From NCBI GenBank assembly GCA_050012675.1, contig JBEKGS010000008.1, forward strand, positions 25,054 to 89,053: a stretch of DNA of 64,000 bases, in the 5' to 3' direction. The notes under the pieces are model-generated. The model searched no databases. It was given only the letters and a program-made list of their open reading frames with translations, and had not been told where the DNA came from. The stretch is from Fen-455 sp050012675. Lineage in GTDB: Bacteria; Actinomycetota; Acidimicrobiia; Acidimicrobiales; Bog-793. Shown here piece by piece: positions 7,561-15,358 of the stretch (position 1 is its first letter; the number at the start of each line of letters is the position of its first letter). The position numbers and the translations under genes are program-made.

Positions 7561-9561
7561 TCAGATCTCGGTCGGTGCGACGCCCGTGGACGAGAGCCCG
7601 GGCGGGCTCGGGGCCATGACCGTTCCCGACAGGGAGGGGGCGTAGCGCTCCGTGGCGAGCTTCTCCTCGCCCTCCTCGCCGCCGTGCACCGGCCTGCCGT
7701 AGGCGGCATCGACGAGCCGGCCGATCTCGGCACCGTCGACCTTCTCGTACTCGAGCAGGGCGTGCGCCACCGCCTCGAGACCGGTCTTGTGCTCGCGCAG
7801 CACGGCGGTGGCGCGGGCTTCCTGCTCGCGCAGGATCCGGGCGACCTCCTCGTCGACGACGCGGCTCGTGTCCTCGGAGTAGTCGCGGGTGTGCATGAGG
7901 TCCTCGCCGAGGAAGACCATGCCCTGGGAGCCCCAGGCCATCGGCCCCACGCGCTCGGACATGCCCCACTCCCGGACCATCTTGCGGGCGAGCTCGGTGT
8001 TGCGCTGCAGGTCGTCGCTCGCCCCGGTCGACAAGTCGCCGTAGATGAGCATCTCGGCCACGCGCCCGCCCATCCGCACGACGAGGGCGTCCTCGATGTA
8101 CTCGCGCGGGTAGATGTGCCTCTCCTCGGTCGGGAGCTGTTGGGTGACGCCCAGGGCGAGGCCCGTCGGGATGATGCTCACCTTCAACAGGGGATCGGCG
8201 TGGGTGAGCACATAGGCGAGGACGGCGTGGCCACCCTCGTGGTAGGCGACGCGCTCCTTCTCGAGGTCCGAGAGCACCAGGCTGTCGCGGGGCTGGCCCA
8301 TGAGGATCCGGTCCCGGGCGGCGTCGAAGTCGCGCATCTCGATGAACTGGCTCCCGCGCCTGACCGCGTGCAGGGCCGCCTCGTTGACGAGGTTGGCCAG
8401 GTCGGCCCCTGACATCCCTGGGGTGCCGCGGGCGATGATCGACAGGTCCAAGTCGGGGCCCATCCGCTTGTCCTTGCAGTGCACCTGCAAGATGGGCAGG
8501 CGTTCGTCGAGGTCGGGCAGGGGGACGACGATCTGGCGGTCGAAGCGGCCGGGCCGCAACAGCGCCGGGTCGAGGATGTCGGGCCGGTTCGTGGCGGCCA
8601 TGACGACGATGCCCTCGGCGACGTCGAAGCCGTCCATCTCCGACAGCATCTGGTTGAGGGTCTGCTCGCGCTCGTCGTGCCCGCCGCCGAGCCCGGCGCC
8701 GCGCTTTCGCCCGATCGAGTCGATCTCGTCGACGAAGATGATGGCCGGGGCCTGCTTGCGGGCGGTCTGGAACAGGTCGCGCACGCGGCTCGCGCCGACG
8801 CCAACGAACATCTCCATGAAGTCGGACCCGCTCACGGAAAGGAACGGCACCCCAGCCTCCCCGGCGACGGCGCGGGCCAAGAGCGTCTTGCCCGTTCCGG
8901 GAGGACCGACGAGCAGCACTCCCTTCGGCACGCGGGCGCCGATCTCTTTGAAGCGGCCGGGAGACTTGAGGAAGTCGACGACCTCGCTGATCTCCTGTTT
9001 GACGCCCTGATAGCCGGCCACGTCATCGAAGGTCGTGCGCGGTCGCTCGGCGGTGTAGACCTTGGCCCTCGAGCGGCCGATCGACATGATCCCGGACATC
9101 TGCCCCTGGGCGCGCCGGCTCATCCAGACGAAGAAGCCGATGATCAAAGCCACGGGGAGCAGGTAGATGAGGATCTCGCCGAGGGCGTCCGAGCTTGGCG
9201 AGGAGAAGGTGTACTTGACGCCGGCGGCCTTGAGCGTGGCGTAGAACGAGTCGGGGAGCTGCACCGGTCCGGTCGTGGTGTAGCTCGTGCCGTTCACGAG
9301 CGTGCCCGTGACCGCGCCGGTCGAGTTGTTGAAGTTGGCTGTTTGCACCTGGTGGGTGGCGAGGTCGTGCTGGAACTGCGAGAAGCCGATGGCCTTGGCG
9401 CTGCTTCGGCTGAACATGCCCGAGCCGATGAACAGCACGATGAGAACAACCGCTATGCCCGCGATCGCCCAGCGCCAGACCTGTTCGGAACCCGACGGCG
9501 TGCCCTGGCCCATCCTTCCCGGCTGGTTGCCCGGTCGCATGTCTTGAGGCTGACGACTCAC
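7561..9561 (-). CDS. ftsH: ATP-dependent zinc metalloprotease FtsH
   Basis: A membrane-anchored AAA+ protease that degrades misfolded and regulatory membrane proteins. Two membrane helices (about residues 30-48 and 128-146) flank an extracytoplasmic domain. The AAA module has Walker A GPPGTGKT (about 219-226), Walker B FVDEID and the second region of homology around ATNRPDILDPALLRPGRFDR. The zinc site is HEGGH (about 441-445), where most homologues have HEAGH; the catalytic Glu is retained. I place the start at a GTG preceded by TACGAT 7 nt upstream, giving 666 residues. Upstream ATGs at 9588 and 9570 are possible but lack that context. The gene is divergent from a CPBP protease gene. Confidence 0.95.
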   Translation of the reverse strand: MSRQPQDMRPGNQPGRMGQGTPSGSEQVWRWAIAGIAVVLIVLFIGSGMFSRSSAKAIGFSQFQHDLATHQVQTANFNNSTGAVTGTLVNGTSYTTTGPVQLPDSFYATLKAAGVKYTFSSPSSDALGEILIYLLPVALIIGFFVWMSRRAQGQMSGIMSIGRSRAKVYTAERPRTTFDDVAGYQGVKQEISEVVDFLKSPGRFKEIGARVPKGVLLVGPPGTGKTLLARAVAGEAGVPFLSVSGSDFMEMFVGVGASRVRDLFQTARKQAPAIIFVDEIDSIGRKRGAGLGGGHDEREQTLNQMLSEMDGFDVAEGIVVMAATNRPDILDPALLRPGRFDRQIVVPLPDLDERLPILQVHCKDKRMGPDLDLSIIARGTPGMSGADLANLVNEAALHAVRRGSQFIEMRDFDAARDRILMGQPRDSLVLSDLEKERVAYHEGGHAVLAYVLTHADPLLKVSIIPTGLALGVTQQLPTEERHIYPREYIEDALVVRMGGRVAEMLIYGDLSTGASDDLQRNTELARKMVREWGMSERVGPMAWGSQGMVFLGEDLMHTRDYSEDTSRVVDEEVARILREQEARATAVLREHKTGLEAVAHALLEYEKVDGAEIGRLVDAAYGRPVHGGEEGEEKLATERYAPSLSGTVMAPSPPGLSSTGVAPTEI

Positions 9562-9568
9562 GCCGACC

Positions 9569-9574
9569 ATCGTA
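9569..9574 (-). promoter_or_regulatory. -10 element (TACGAT) of a leaderless promoter for ftsH
   Basis: On the minus strand TACGAT ends 7 nt before the GTG at 9561. The spacing matches the leaderless pattern seen at other genes in the window and is the reason for the chosen ftsH start. Confidence 0.45.
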
Positions 9575-9693
9575 GGCGTCAGCGGCACATTGCCGGTTCG
9601 CGGGGCTCTCGCGGGGGGCTGTTCAGGGGCCGGGCGGCCCGAAGACCGCGGGCCGGGCTTGACGACTTAGTCCCCGCCGACGACGCTCGTCGC

Positions 9694-10542
9694 GTGAAGA
9701 GTCGCCGTGGGCGTGGCGCACCGGCTGTCACGGACGCGTCCCGGCCCGGCCGGGCGCCTTCGGCACGTCTCAGCTTCGGGAACTCCTTCGGCCTGCCCGA
9801 GGCGATCTTCGGGGTCGCGGCCGGCTTCGTGCTCGCTTTTGTGGCCGTGTCGGCCTACGTGGCGCTCTCAGGGCACCCCCACCACCCGAGCCAGTACGGC
9901 GAGGACGTCGTCAGCCTGATCGCCCTCTGGACGGGCCTGGTCGGATCGGTCCTCGTCGCCACCCGGACAGCGGAGCGCTCCAGGCGCGCCGGGGCCGGGG
10001 ACACGGCCGGGACCGGGGCCAGAAGTGGCCTCGGCAGTGTCGTGCGGGACTACGGGCTCGCCTTGCGGCCGTGGCCGGACATACCCCTCGGGATCGCCGT
10101 CGGCGTGGGCTCCCAGTACCTGCTCGTTCCCGTCGTGGAAGCGCCCCTCGTCCCGTTCGTGCACCACCTCTACTCGCGCCTGGGCCATCCGGCCCAGAGC
10201 CTGACGGGCGACGCCTTCGGGGCCGGTCTCGTCGTGCTGGCCGTGCTCGTCTGCGTGGGCAGCCCCGTCGTCGAGGAGCTGTTCTTCCGGGGCCTGCTCC
10301 TGCGCTCGCTCGTGGGCAGCTTCGGCAAGATCGGCCCCCGGCTCGGGCCGGCGCTGGCGATCGTGGTGACCGGGCTCGTGTTCGGCCTCGTGCACTTCGA
10401 GGCACTTCAGTTCCTGGGCCTGGCGGGCTTCGGCATGGTGCTGGGCTACCTTGCCTACCGCACCGGGCGCCTCGGACCCTCGATCGTCGCCCACATGGCC
10501 TTCAACACCGTCACCATCATCGCCATCGTCGTCTCCCGATGA
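9694..10542 (+). CDS. CPBP-family intramembrane glutamic endopeptidase
   Basis: A polytopic membrane protease of the CPBP (Abi, CAAX-processing-like) family, 282 residues with about six hydrophobic helices. The family's catalytic motifs are present: EELFFRG (EExxxR), FGLVHFEAL (motif 2 His) and HMAFNT near the C-terminus (motif 3). The first 30 residues are basic and disordered. I chose the GTG at 9694 because the frame upstream runs antisense through ftsH; a start nearer residue 25 is also possible. It precedes manB by 23 nt, but manB has its own promoter-like hexamer. The substrate is unknown. These enzymes process prenylated or secreted proteins or modulate quality control. Confidence 0.8.
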   Translation: MKSRRGRGAPAVTDASRPGRAPSARLSFGNSFGLPEAIFGVAAGFVLAFVAVSAYVALSGHPHHPSQYGEDVVSLIALWTGLVGSVLVATRTAERSRRAGAGDTAGTGARSGLGSVVRDYGLALRPWPDIPLGIAVGVGSQYLLVPVVEAPLVPFVHHLYSRLGHPAQSLTGDAFGAGLVVLAVLVCVGSPVVEELFFRGLLLRSLVGSFGKIGPRLGPALAIVVTGLVFGLVHFEALQFLGLAGFGMVLGYLAYRTGRLGPSIVAHMAFNTVTIIAIVVSR

Positions 10543-10550
10543 GTCCCGAC

Positions 10551-10556
10551 TAGGCT
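10551..10556 (+). promoter_or_regulatory. -10 element (TAGGCT) upstream of manB
   Basis: TAGGCT ends 9 nt before the ATG at 10566, with no Shine-Dalgarno sequence between. This suggests a leaderless transcript starting with manB. Confidence 0.4.
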
Positions 10557-10565
10557 CGCCCCGCC

Positions 10566-11996
10566 ATGTCCCCCGATCCGTCCCCCTCCTCCGGGCCGTC
10601 TTTCGACGACATCTTCAAGGCTTACGACGTCCGGGGCACGGTCCCCGACGAGCTCGACGCCCGCACCGTCTACGCCGTCGGCGTCGGGTTCGCAAGGTTC
10701 GTGCTCGAACAGGGCGCCTCGCAAAAGCGCGTCGTGGTGGCCCGTGACATCCGCCGTTCGGGCCTCGAGCTGAGCCGGGCCTTCAGCGCCGGAGTGCTCT
10801 CGGTCGGTCTCGGCGTCGTCGACACGGGTCTCGCCTCGACGGACCTGCTCTATTTCGCCTCCGGCAAGCTCGACCTTGCCGGGGCCATGCTCACGGCGTC
10901 GCACAATCCGCCGGAGTACAACGGGATAAAGCTCTGCCTTGCGGGCGCCCGCCCGATCGGGCGTGACTCCGGCCTCGGGGAGGTCCGACGCGTCGCAGCC
11001 GAGGCGTACGCGAGCGCCCCGGCCGACGGCGGTGTCGCCGGCGTCGACGACGACCCCCGTGTCGAGCACCTGAGCCTGCTCTCGCAGTTCGCCACCCACG
11101 TTCGCTCGTTCGTGGACCTGACACGGCTCAGGCCGATGAAGATCGTCGCCGACACGGCCAACGGCATGGGCGGCCTCATCGTCCCCGAGGTGTTCGCGGG
11201 CCTGCCCTTCGAGGTCGAGATCCTCTTCGGCGAGCTGGACGGTTCCTTCCCGAACCATCCCGCCGACCCGATCCAGGTCGAGAACCTGGCCGACCTCCGT
11301 TCCCGGATACTGCAGGCCAAGGCAGACGTCGGCCTCGCCTTCGACGGTGACGCGGACCGCGTCTTCCTCGTCGACGAGAAGGCCGAGCCGGTGTCCGGAT
11401 CGCTCACGACCTCGATCGTGAGCGCCGCCATGCTCGAGAAGTACCCCGGCTCGAAGATCCTCTACAACCTCATCTGCTCGCACGCCGTGCCCGAGATCAT
11501 CACCGAGCACGGCGGCATCCCGATCCGCACCCGGGTCGGGCACTCGTTCATAAAGGCCAGGATGGCCGAGACCGGTGCCATCTTCGGCGGCGAGCACTCC
11601 GGCCACTACTACTTCAGGGATAACTACCGGGCGGACTCGGGGATCATCGCCGCCCTCGTCGTGCTCGAGGCCCTCTCCAAGGCGGGAGTGCCGCTGTCGC
11701 AGTTCCGCGTCCCCTACGAGCGCTACTTCGACTCGGGTGAGATCAACACCGAGGTCTCCGACCCGGCAGGGCTCGTGGGCGAGCTCGCCGAGCACTACCG
11801 TGGCGAAGGCGCCGGGACCGACGACCTCGACGGGGTGACGGTGGACTTCGGCGACTGGTGGTTCAACGTGCGCCCCTCCAACACCGAACCGCTCCTGCGG
11901 CTCAACTTGGAGGCGAAGAGCGCTCCCGAATGCGACCGCCATGTCGCCGAGGTGCTCGAGGTCATCCACCGGCTCGAGGGGAACCGGCCGGGATAA
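10566..11996 (+). CDS. manB: phosphomannomutase/phosphoglucomutase
   Basis: An alpha-D-phosphohexomutase that interconverts mannose-6-phosphate and mannose-1-phosphate (and often the glucose pair), the step before GDP-mannose. At 476 residues it is the usual length. It has FKAYDVRG at the N-terminus, the phosphoserine loop TASHNP with catalytic Ser112, the magnesium loop DGDADR, the sugar-binding GGEHSGHYY, and the phosphate-binding RPSNTEPLLR near the C-terminus. The Trm112-like and sugar-phosphate isomerase genes follow, an order conserved in Actinobacteria (phosphomannomutase, then TobH-like SIS protein, then ahcY nearby). The product probably feeds the glycosyltransferase genes upstream. 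Confidence 0.92.
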   Translation: MSPDPSPSSGPSFDDIFKAYDVRGTVPDELDARTVYAVGVGFARFVLEQGASQKRVVVARDIRRSGLELSRAFSAGVLSVGLGVVDTGLASTDLLYFASGKLDLAGAMLTASHNPPEYNGIKLCLAGARPIGRDSGLGEVRRVAAEAYASAPADGGVAGVDDDPRVEHLSLLSQFATHVRSFVDLTRLRPMKIVADTANGMGGLIVPEVFAGLPFEVEILFGELDGSFPNHPADPIQVENLADLRSRILQAKADVGLAFDGDADRVFLVDEKAEPVSGSLTTSIVSAAMLEKYPGSKILYNLICSHAVPEIITEHGGIPIRTRVGHSFIKARMAETGAIFGGEHSGHYYFRDNYRADSGIIAALVVLEALSKAGVPLSQFRVPYERYFDSGEINTEVSDPAGLVGELAEHYRGEGAGTDDLDGVTVDFGDWWFNVRPSNTEPLLRLNLEAKSAPECDRHVAEVLEVIHRLEGNRPG

Positions 11997-12028
11997 CACT
12001 TTGCCCATGACCAGGAAAGGGGTCCTTG

Positions 12029-12295
12029 ATGGCGCTCGACCCGCAACTGCTAGCCCTTCTCGCCTGCCCTGAGGACAAGGGCCCGCTCTACTACTTCGCC
12101 GACGAGGAGACGCTCTACAATCCCCGGCTCCACCGGCGCTACCGCATCGTCGAGGGCATCCCGGTGATGCTCGTCGACGAGTCCGAGACCGTCGGAGACG
12201 ACGAGCACGCTCGTCTGTTGTCCAAGGCTTCGGCGGAGGGGATCACTCCCAACTTCGAACAGGGCCAGGGCGCGGGCGGCACCGCATCAAAGTGA
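12029..12295 (+). CDS. Trm112-like protein
   Basis: An 88-residue member of the Trm112/YcaR family, small zinc-ribbon-like proteins that in other organisms act as partners of methyltransferases. It shows the family opening LLALLACPEDKGPL and the LHRRYRIVEGIPVMLVDE strand-turn segment. Only one of the usual Cys residues (ACPED) is present, so zinc binding is doubtful. The start is the ATG at 12029, 6 nt after a clear AGGAAAGGGG; the TTG just before it is too close to that site. It overlaps the next gene by 4 nt (GTGA). This tight coupling to the sugar-phosphate isomerase is typical in Actinobacteria, but its molecular role there is not known. Confidence 0.8.
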   Translation: MALDPQLLALLACPEDKGPLYYFADEETLYNPRLHRRYRIVEGIPVMLVDESETVGDDEHARLLSKASAEGITPNFEQGQGAGGTASK

Positions 12296-13335
12296 GCTGG
12301 GTATCGCCCGACAGCTTGGACATGCTCGGGGCCAGCGCCGCCCTGCCCGAGCAGCTGGAGGCCGCAGCCTCCGCGGCCGGCGCGGTGAGGGGCCTTCCCT
12401 CTCCGGAGGGCCTCGGTGCCATCGTCGTGGTCGGCATGGGCGCAAGCGGTGCCGCGGGTGAGATCCTGCAAGCCGTCGGCCGGGACCAGCTCCGTGTCCC
12501 GGTCGTGCTGGTGGGCGAGTACTCCGTGCCCTCGTTCGTCGGACCGGGCACGCTCGTGTTCGCGGTCTCGTTCTCCGGAGAGACCGAGGAGACCCTGGCC
12601 GCGGCAGAAAGCGCCCTCGAGCGCGGCGCGAGGCTCATCGCCGTGACATGTGGCGGGAGCCTGGCCGAGCTGGCCGAGGCGTCCGGGGCACCGGTCTTTC
12701 TGACCTCGGACAAGATCCCCCAACCACGCGCGGCAGTCGCGGCCACGACGGCGTCTTTGCTCGTGGCCCTCGAACGCCTGGGACTTTTGACCGGGATGAC
12801 CCCTGCGATAAGGGCTGCGGTCGACCAGCTGAAGAGGCGCCGCGACACCCTCGTCGGTGGCGGTGGCACGGCCGGCGAGGTCGCCCGCCGGCTCGGTCGC
12901 ACCATCCCCCTTGTGCAGGGGGCGAGCGGCATCGCCGCGGTGGCGGCCCGGCGCTGGAAGACCCAGCTGAACGGGAACGCCAAGACGCCGGCCTTCTTCG
13001 CAGTCCAGCCGGAGTGGTGCCACAACGAGATCTGCGGCTTCGGCCAGCACGGGGACGTGACCAGGCAGGTGGTCACGATCGTCACCTTGCGCAGCGACTT
13101 CGAGCATCCTCAGGTCGAGCGCCGCTTCAGCCTCGTGGACGAGCTCGTGGGCGAAGCCGTGGCATCGGTGATCGAGGTGCACGCCGAGGGTGCGGGACAA
13201 CTCGCGCAGCTCTTCGACCTGTTCATGATCGGCGACTTCGTCTCCCTGCACGTCGCCTCGCGGGAGGGCATCGACCCGGGGCCCGTCCCGGTGCTCGTCG
13301 AGGTGAAGCGGTCCCTGCAAGGCGCGAGGCCCTAG
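12292..13335 (+). CDS. bifunctional phosphoglucose/phosphomannose isomerase-like SIS protein (TobH family)
   Basis: A 347-residue sugar-isomerase-domain protein. The N-terminal SIS lobe has GMGASGAA and SFSGETEETL, the phosphosugar-binding serine/threonine loop. The C-terminal lobe contains KTQLNGNAKTPAF and EWCHNEICGF, which supply the Glu and His expected at an isomerase active site. DPGPVPVLVEVK is a hallmark of the bifunctional phosphoglucose/phosphomannose isomerase family. The likely reaction is interconversion of fructose-6-phosphate with mannose- or glucose-6-phosphate, feeding the adjacent phosphomannomutase. It starts at a GTG overlapping the Trm112-like stop. Some actinobacterial members are annotated only as TobH-like, so activity is probable rather than certain. 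Confidence 0.8.
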   Translation: MSWVSPDSLDMLGASAALPEQLEAAASAAGAVRGLPSPEGLGAIVVVGMGASGAAGEILQAVGRDQLRVPVVLVGEYSVPSFVGPGTLVFAVSFSGETEETLAAAESALERGARLIAVTCGGSLAELAEASGAPVFLTSDKIPQPRAAVAATTASLLVALERLGLLTGMTPAIRAAVDQLKRRRDTLVGGGGTAGEVARRLGRTIPLVQGASGIAAVAARRWKTQLNGNAKTPAFFAVQPEWCHNEICGFGQHGDVTRQVVTIVTLRSDFEHPQVERRFSLVDELVGEAVASVIEVHAEGAGQLAQLFDLFMIGDFVSLHVASREGIDPGPVPVLVEVKRSLQGARP

Positions 13336-13354
13336 GCGCCCGCGGGCGCGTCTC

Positions 13355-14692
13355 ATGAGCGGCGGACCCGTCCCAGCCGACATCGCCGACCCGGGCCTGG
13401 CCGGCCCCGGAGGCGAGAGGGTCGCCTGGGCGGGCGGCGACATGCCCGTGCTGAGATCGATCCGGGAGCGCTTCGGGCGCGAGCGGCCCTTGGAGGGCCT
13501 CGTCATCGGTGCCTGCCTGCACGTGACCGCCGAGACGGCCAACCTCCTCACGACGCTCAAGGCGGGCGGCGCGACGGTGCTCGCCTGCGCCTCCAACCCT
13601 CTTTCGATCCAGGACGACGTGGCCGCCTGCCTCGTCGTCGACGAGTCCATCGCCACCTTCGCCGTGAAGGGCGAGAGCCAGGAGCGCTACCTGGCCGGCA
13701 TCGACGCCGTGCTCGACGGCCATCCCCACCTGACGATGGACGACGGCTGCGACCTCGTCGCACGCCTCCACGAGTCCCGCCCCCACCAGTTGCCCGAGGT
13801 GATCGGTGGCACCGAGGACACCACGACCGGGGTCATCCGCCTGCGGGCCATGGAGTCGGCCGGCGTGCTCGCCTACCCGATTGTCGCCGTCAACGACGCG
13901 GAGACCAAACGCCTCTTCGACAACCGCTACGGCACGGGCCAGTCCACCCTCGACGGCATCATCCGCGCAGCCAACATCCTCGTGGCCGGCAAGCGTTTCG
14001 TCGTGGCCGGCTACGGCCCCTGCGGCAAGGGCGTGGCCCTCAGCGCCCGAGGCCTCGGCGCCCTCGTCACGGTCACCGAGATCGATTCGTTACGCGCGCT
14101 CGAGGCCGTCATGGACGGCTTCGCCGTCGAGCCGATGGAGCTCGCGGCCCGGACGGGAGAGGTCTTCGTGACCGTCACTGGCAACACCAAGGTGCTGCGG
14201 GCCGAGCACTTCGCGCAGATGCGCGACGGCGCCATCGTGGCCAACGCCGGCCACTTCGACGTCGAGATAGATCTCGCCGCCCTCGAGGCCATGTCGGCTG
14301 CCCACAGACGGACACCGCGGCCGATGGTGGAGGAGTTCACCGTCACCTCACCGGACGGCACCTCCCGGCGCATCCTTCTTCTCGCCGAGGGCCGCCTCGT
14401 CAACCTGACCGCGGCCGAGGGCCATCCGGCCGCGGTCATGGACCTCTCTTTCGCCAACCACGCGCTCGCGGCCGAGTGGCTGGTGAGAGACCGGGGCAAG
14501 CTGTCCATCGGCGTTCACGGGGTGCCCGCCGGCCTCGACGCCGAGATCGCCCGCCTCAAGCTTGTGACGATGGGGACCGTCATGGACGAGCCCACCGCCT
14601 TGCAGCGCGCCTATCTCGACTCCTGGACGGCCGGGGCCCGGGCGGCGGACGCCTTTTCGAGCGTCGGCCGAAAGCGGGGGACCGGGGCGTAG
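13355..14692 (+). CDS. ahcY: adenosylhomocysteinase, short type
   Basis: S-adenosyl-L-homocysteine hydrolase, which splits the methylation by-product SAH into adenosine and homocysteine in the cytosol. Evidence is EDTTTGVIRLRAM, VAVNDAETKRLFDNRYGTGQ, the NAD-binding GYGPCGKG and FVTVTGNTKVL. At 445 residues it is shorter than the roughly 490-residue actinobacterial enzymes, and it lacks the C-terminal Lys/Tyr tail that closes over NAD in those enzymes. It resembles the archaeal and Thermotoga-type subgroup. It follows the sugar-phosphate isomerase by 19 nt, and a structured RNA begins 12 nt after its stop. Some short-type enzymes prefer S-inosylhomocysteine, so the exact substrate is not certain. 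Confidence 0.88.
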   Translation: MSGGPVPADIADPGLAGPGGERVAWAGGDMPVLRSIRERFGRERPLEGLVIGACLHVTAETANLLTTLKAGGATVLACASNPLSIQDDVAACLVVDESIATFAVKGESQERYLAGIDAVLDGHPHLTMDDGCDLVARLHESRPHQLPEVIGGTEDTTTGVIRLRAMESAGVLAYPIVAVNDAETKRLFDNRYGTGQSTLDGIIRAANILVAGKRFVVAGYGPCGKGVALSARGLGALVTVTEIDSLRALEAVMDGFAVEPMELAARTGEVFVTVTGNTKVLRAEHFAQMRDGAIVANAGHFDVEIDLAALEAMSAAHRRTPRPMVEEFTVTSPDGTSRRILLLAEGRLVNLTAAEGHPAAVMDLSFANHALAAEWLVRDRGKLSIGVHGVPAGLDAEIARLKLVTMGTVMDEPTALQRAYLDSWTAGARAADAFSSVGRKRGTGA

Positions 14693-14704
14693 ACTCCGGT
14701 CGAT

Positions 14705-14963
14705 GGGCTGCGCGGGTCTGTGGTTGAAAGTCGATGCCAGTCGCAGGCGAAACGACCCACGTAAGGCGACTCGTGGTCGCTGAGCATGGTGCGGTTTAGA
14801 TGTAAGTCCTGCCTTGCGCGGCACCGGTTGGCGGTGCCGGCGGGAGAAGGGACCAACCGTGAGCTCCAGGCGCAAAGGGCGGCGAACCCGCCAGGATCGC
14901 CGGGCACGGGACACCCTCAGCAGGCGGGTGTGGGGTCAAAGACCAGGTCAGCCGCGCGTGCCC
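14705..14963 (+). ncRNA. structured non-coding RNA upstream of hpf, probable raiA motif
   Basis: The 312-nt interval between ahcY and hpf has no convincing ORF but shows extensive base-pairing potential. A closing stem pairs GGGC-U-GCGCGG (14705-14715) with CCGCGC-GU-GCCC (14952-14963). Inside it are hairpins 14753-14761/14772-14779, 14820-14826/14832-14838 (GGCACCG with CGGTGCC) and 14911-14916/14926-14931 (ACACCC with GGGTGT). The loop GUUGG (14827-14831) can pair with CCAAC (14853-14857) as a pseudoknot. The raiA motif is a published candidate RNA of Firmicutes and Actinobacteria located upstream of raiA/hpf genes, and both position and size fit. Identity with that motif is inferred from location and structure; I could not score a covariance model. 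Confidence 0.72.
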
Positions 14964-15004
14964 GTCACCGTTTCAGCTGTCCCCGATGGTAAAGGAGCTG
15001 CTCC

Positions 15005-15358
15005 ATGGATATCACGGTGCATACCCGCCATTTGGACGTCCCCGCCGGTCTTCGGGAAACCGCGGTTGAGAAGGCACAGCATCTCGAAAGGTTCCTCGAA
15101 GGCACCCAGCGTGCCGACATCGTGTTCTCCCGCGACCATGCGGCGCGCGACGACGGCTATGTGACCTGCGAGATCTCGGTCGTGGCCCGGGGCCGTGTCG
15201 TCCGGGTGCGCTCGAGCGGGCACCTGGCGGCCAATGCACTGGAGGCGGCCCTCGACAAGGAGACGCAACGGCTGACCCGGATGCAGGACCGCCTCGTGCA
15301 ACGGTCCCGCCCCCGTCACAAAGTGGTGACCCAGCGAGCAACGGAGCCTGCGGACTGA
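15005..15358 (+). CDS. hpf: ribosome hibernation-promoting factor, short form (RaiA/HPF)
   Basis: A 117-residue ribosome-associated inhibitor that binds the 30S decoding site in stationary phase or stress. The single domain begins MDITVHTRHLDVPAGLRETA and continues with the family's strand-helix order (CEISVVARGRVVRVRSSG, ALEAALDKETQRLTRMQ). It lacks the C-terminal dimerisation domain of long HPF, so on its own it would act as the short form. The start is an ATG 7 nt after AAAGGAG (14991-14997). The structured RNA upstream lies in its leader or just before it. miaA follows with a possible 4-nt overlap. Confidence 0.88.
   Translation: MDITVHTRHLDVPAGLRETAVEKAQHLERFLEGTQRADIVFSRDHAARDDGYVTCEISVVARGRVVRVRSSGHLAANALEAALDKETQRLTRMQDRLVQRSRPRHKVVTQRATEPAD

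Noticed and set aside
9562..9588. ATG at 9588 or 9570 as ftsH start
   Set aside because: The GTG at 9561 has TACGAT at leaderless spacing. The upstream codons would overlap that promoter element and add only non-conserved residues.
10455..13656. Long minus-strand ORFs opposite manB and the isomerase gene
   Set aside because: They are antisense frames of well-supported genes with full motif sets.
14786..14992. 68-codon ORF between ahcY and hpf
   Set aside because: The region folds into a consistent RNA structure, and the frame has no ribosome-binding site or recognisable motif.
14693..15004. SAH riboswitch, tmRNA, RNase P RNA or SRP RNA as the identity of the structured RNA
   Set aside because: An SAH riboswitch should precede ahcY, not follow it. 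I could not find the conserved core sequences of tmRNA, RNase P or SRP RNA on either strand.
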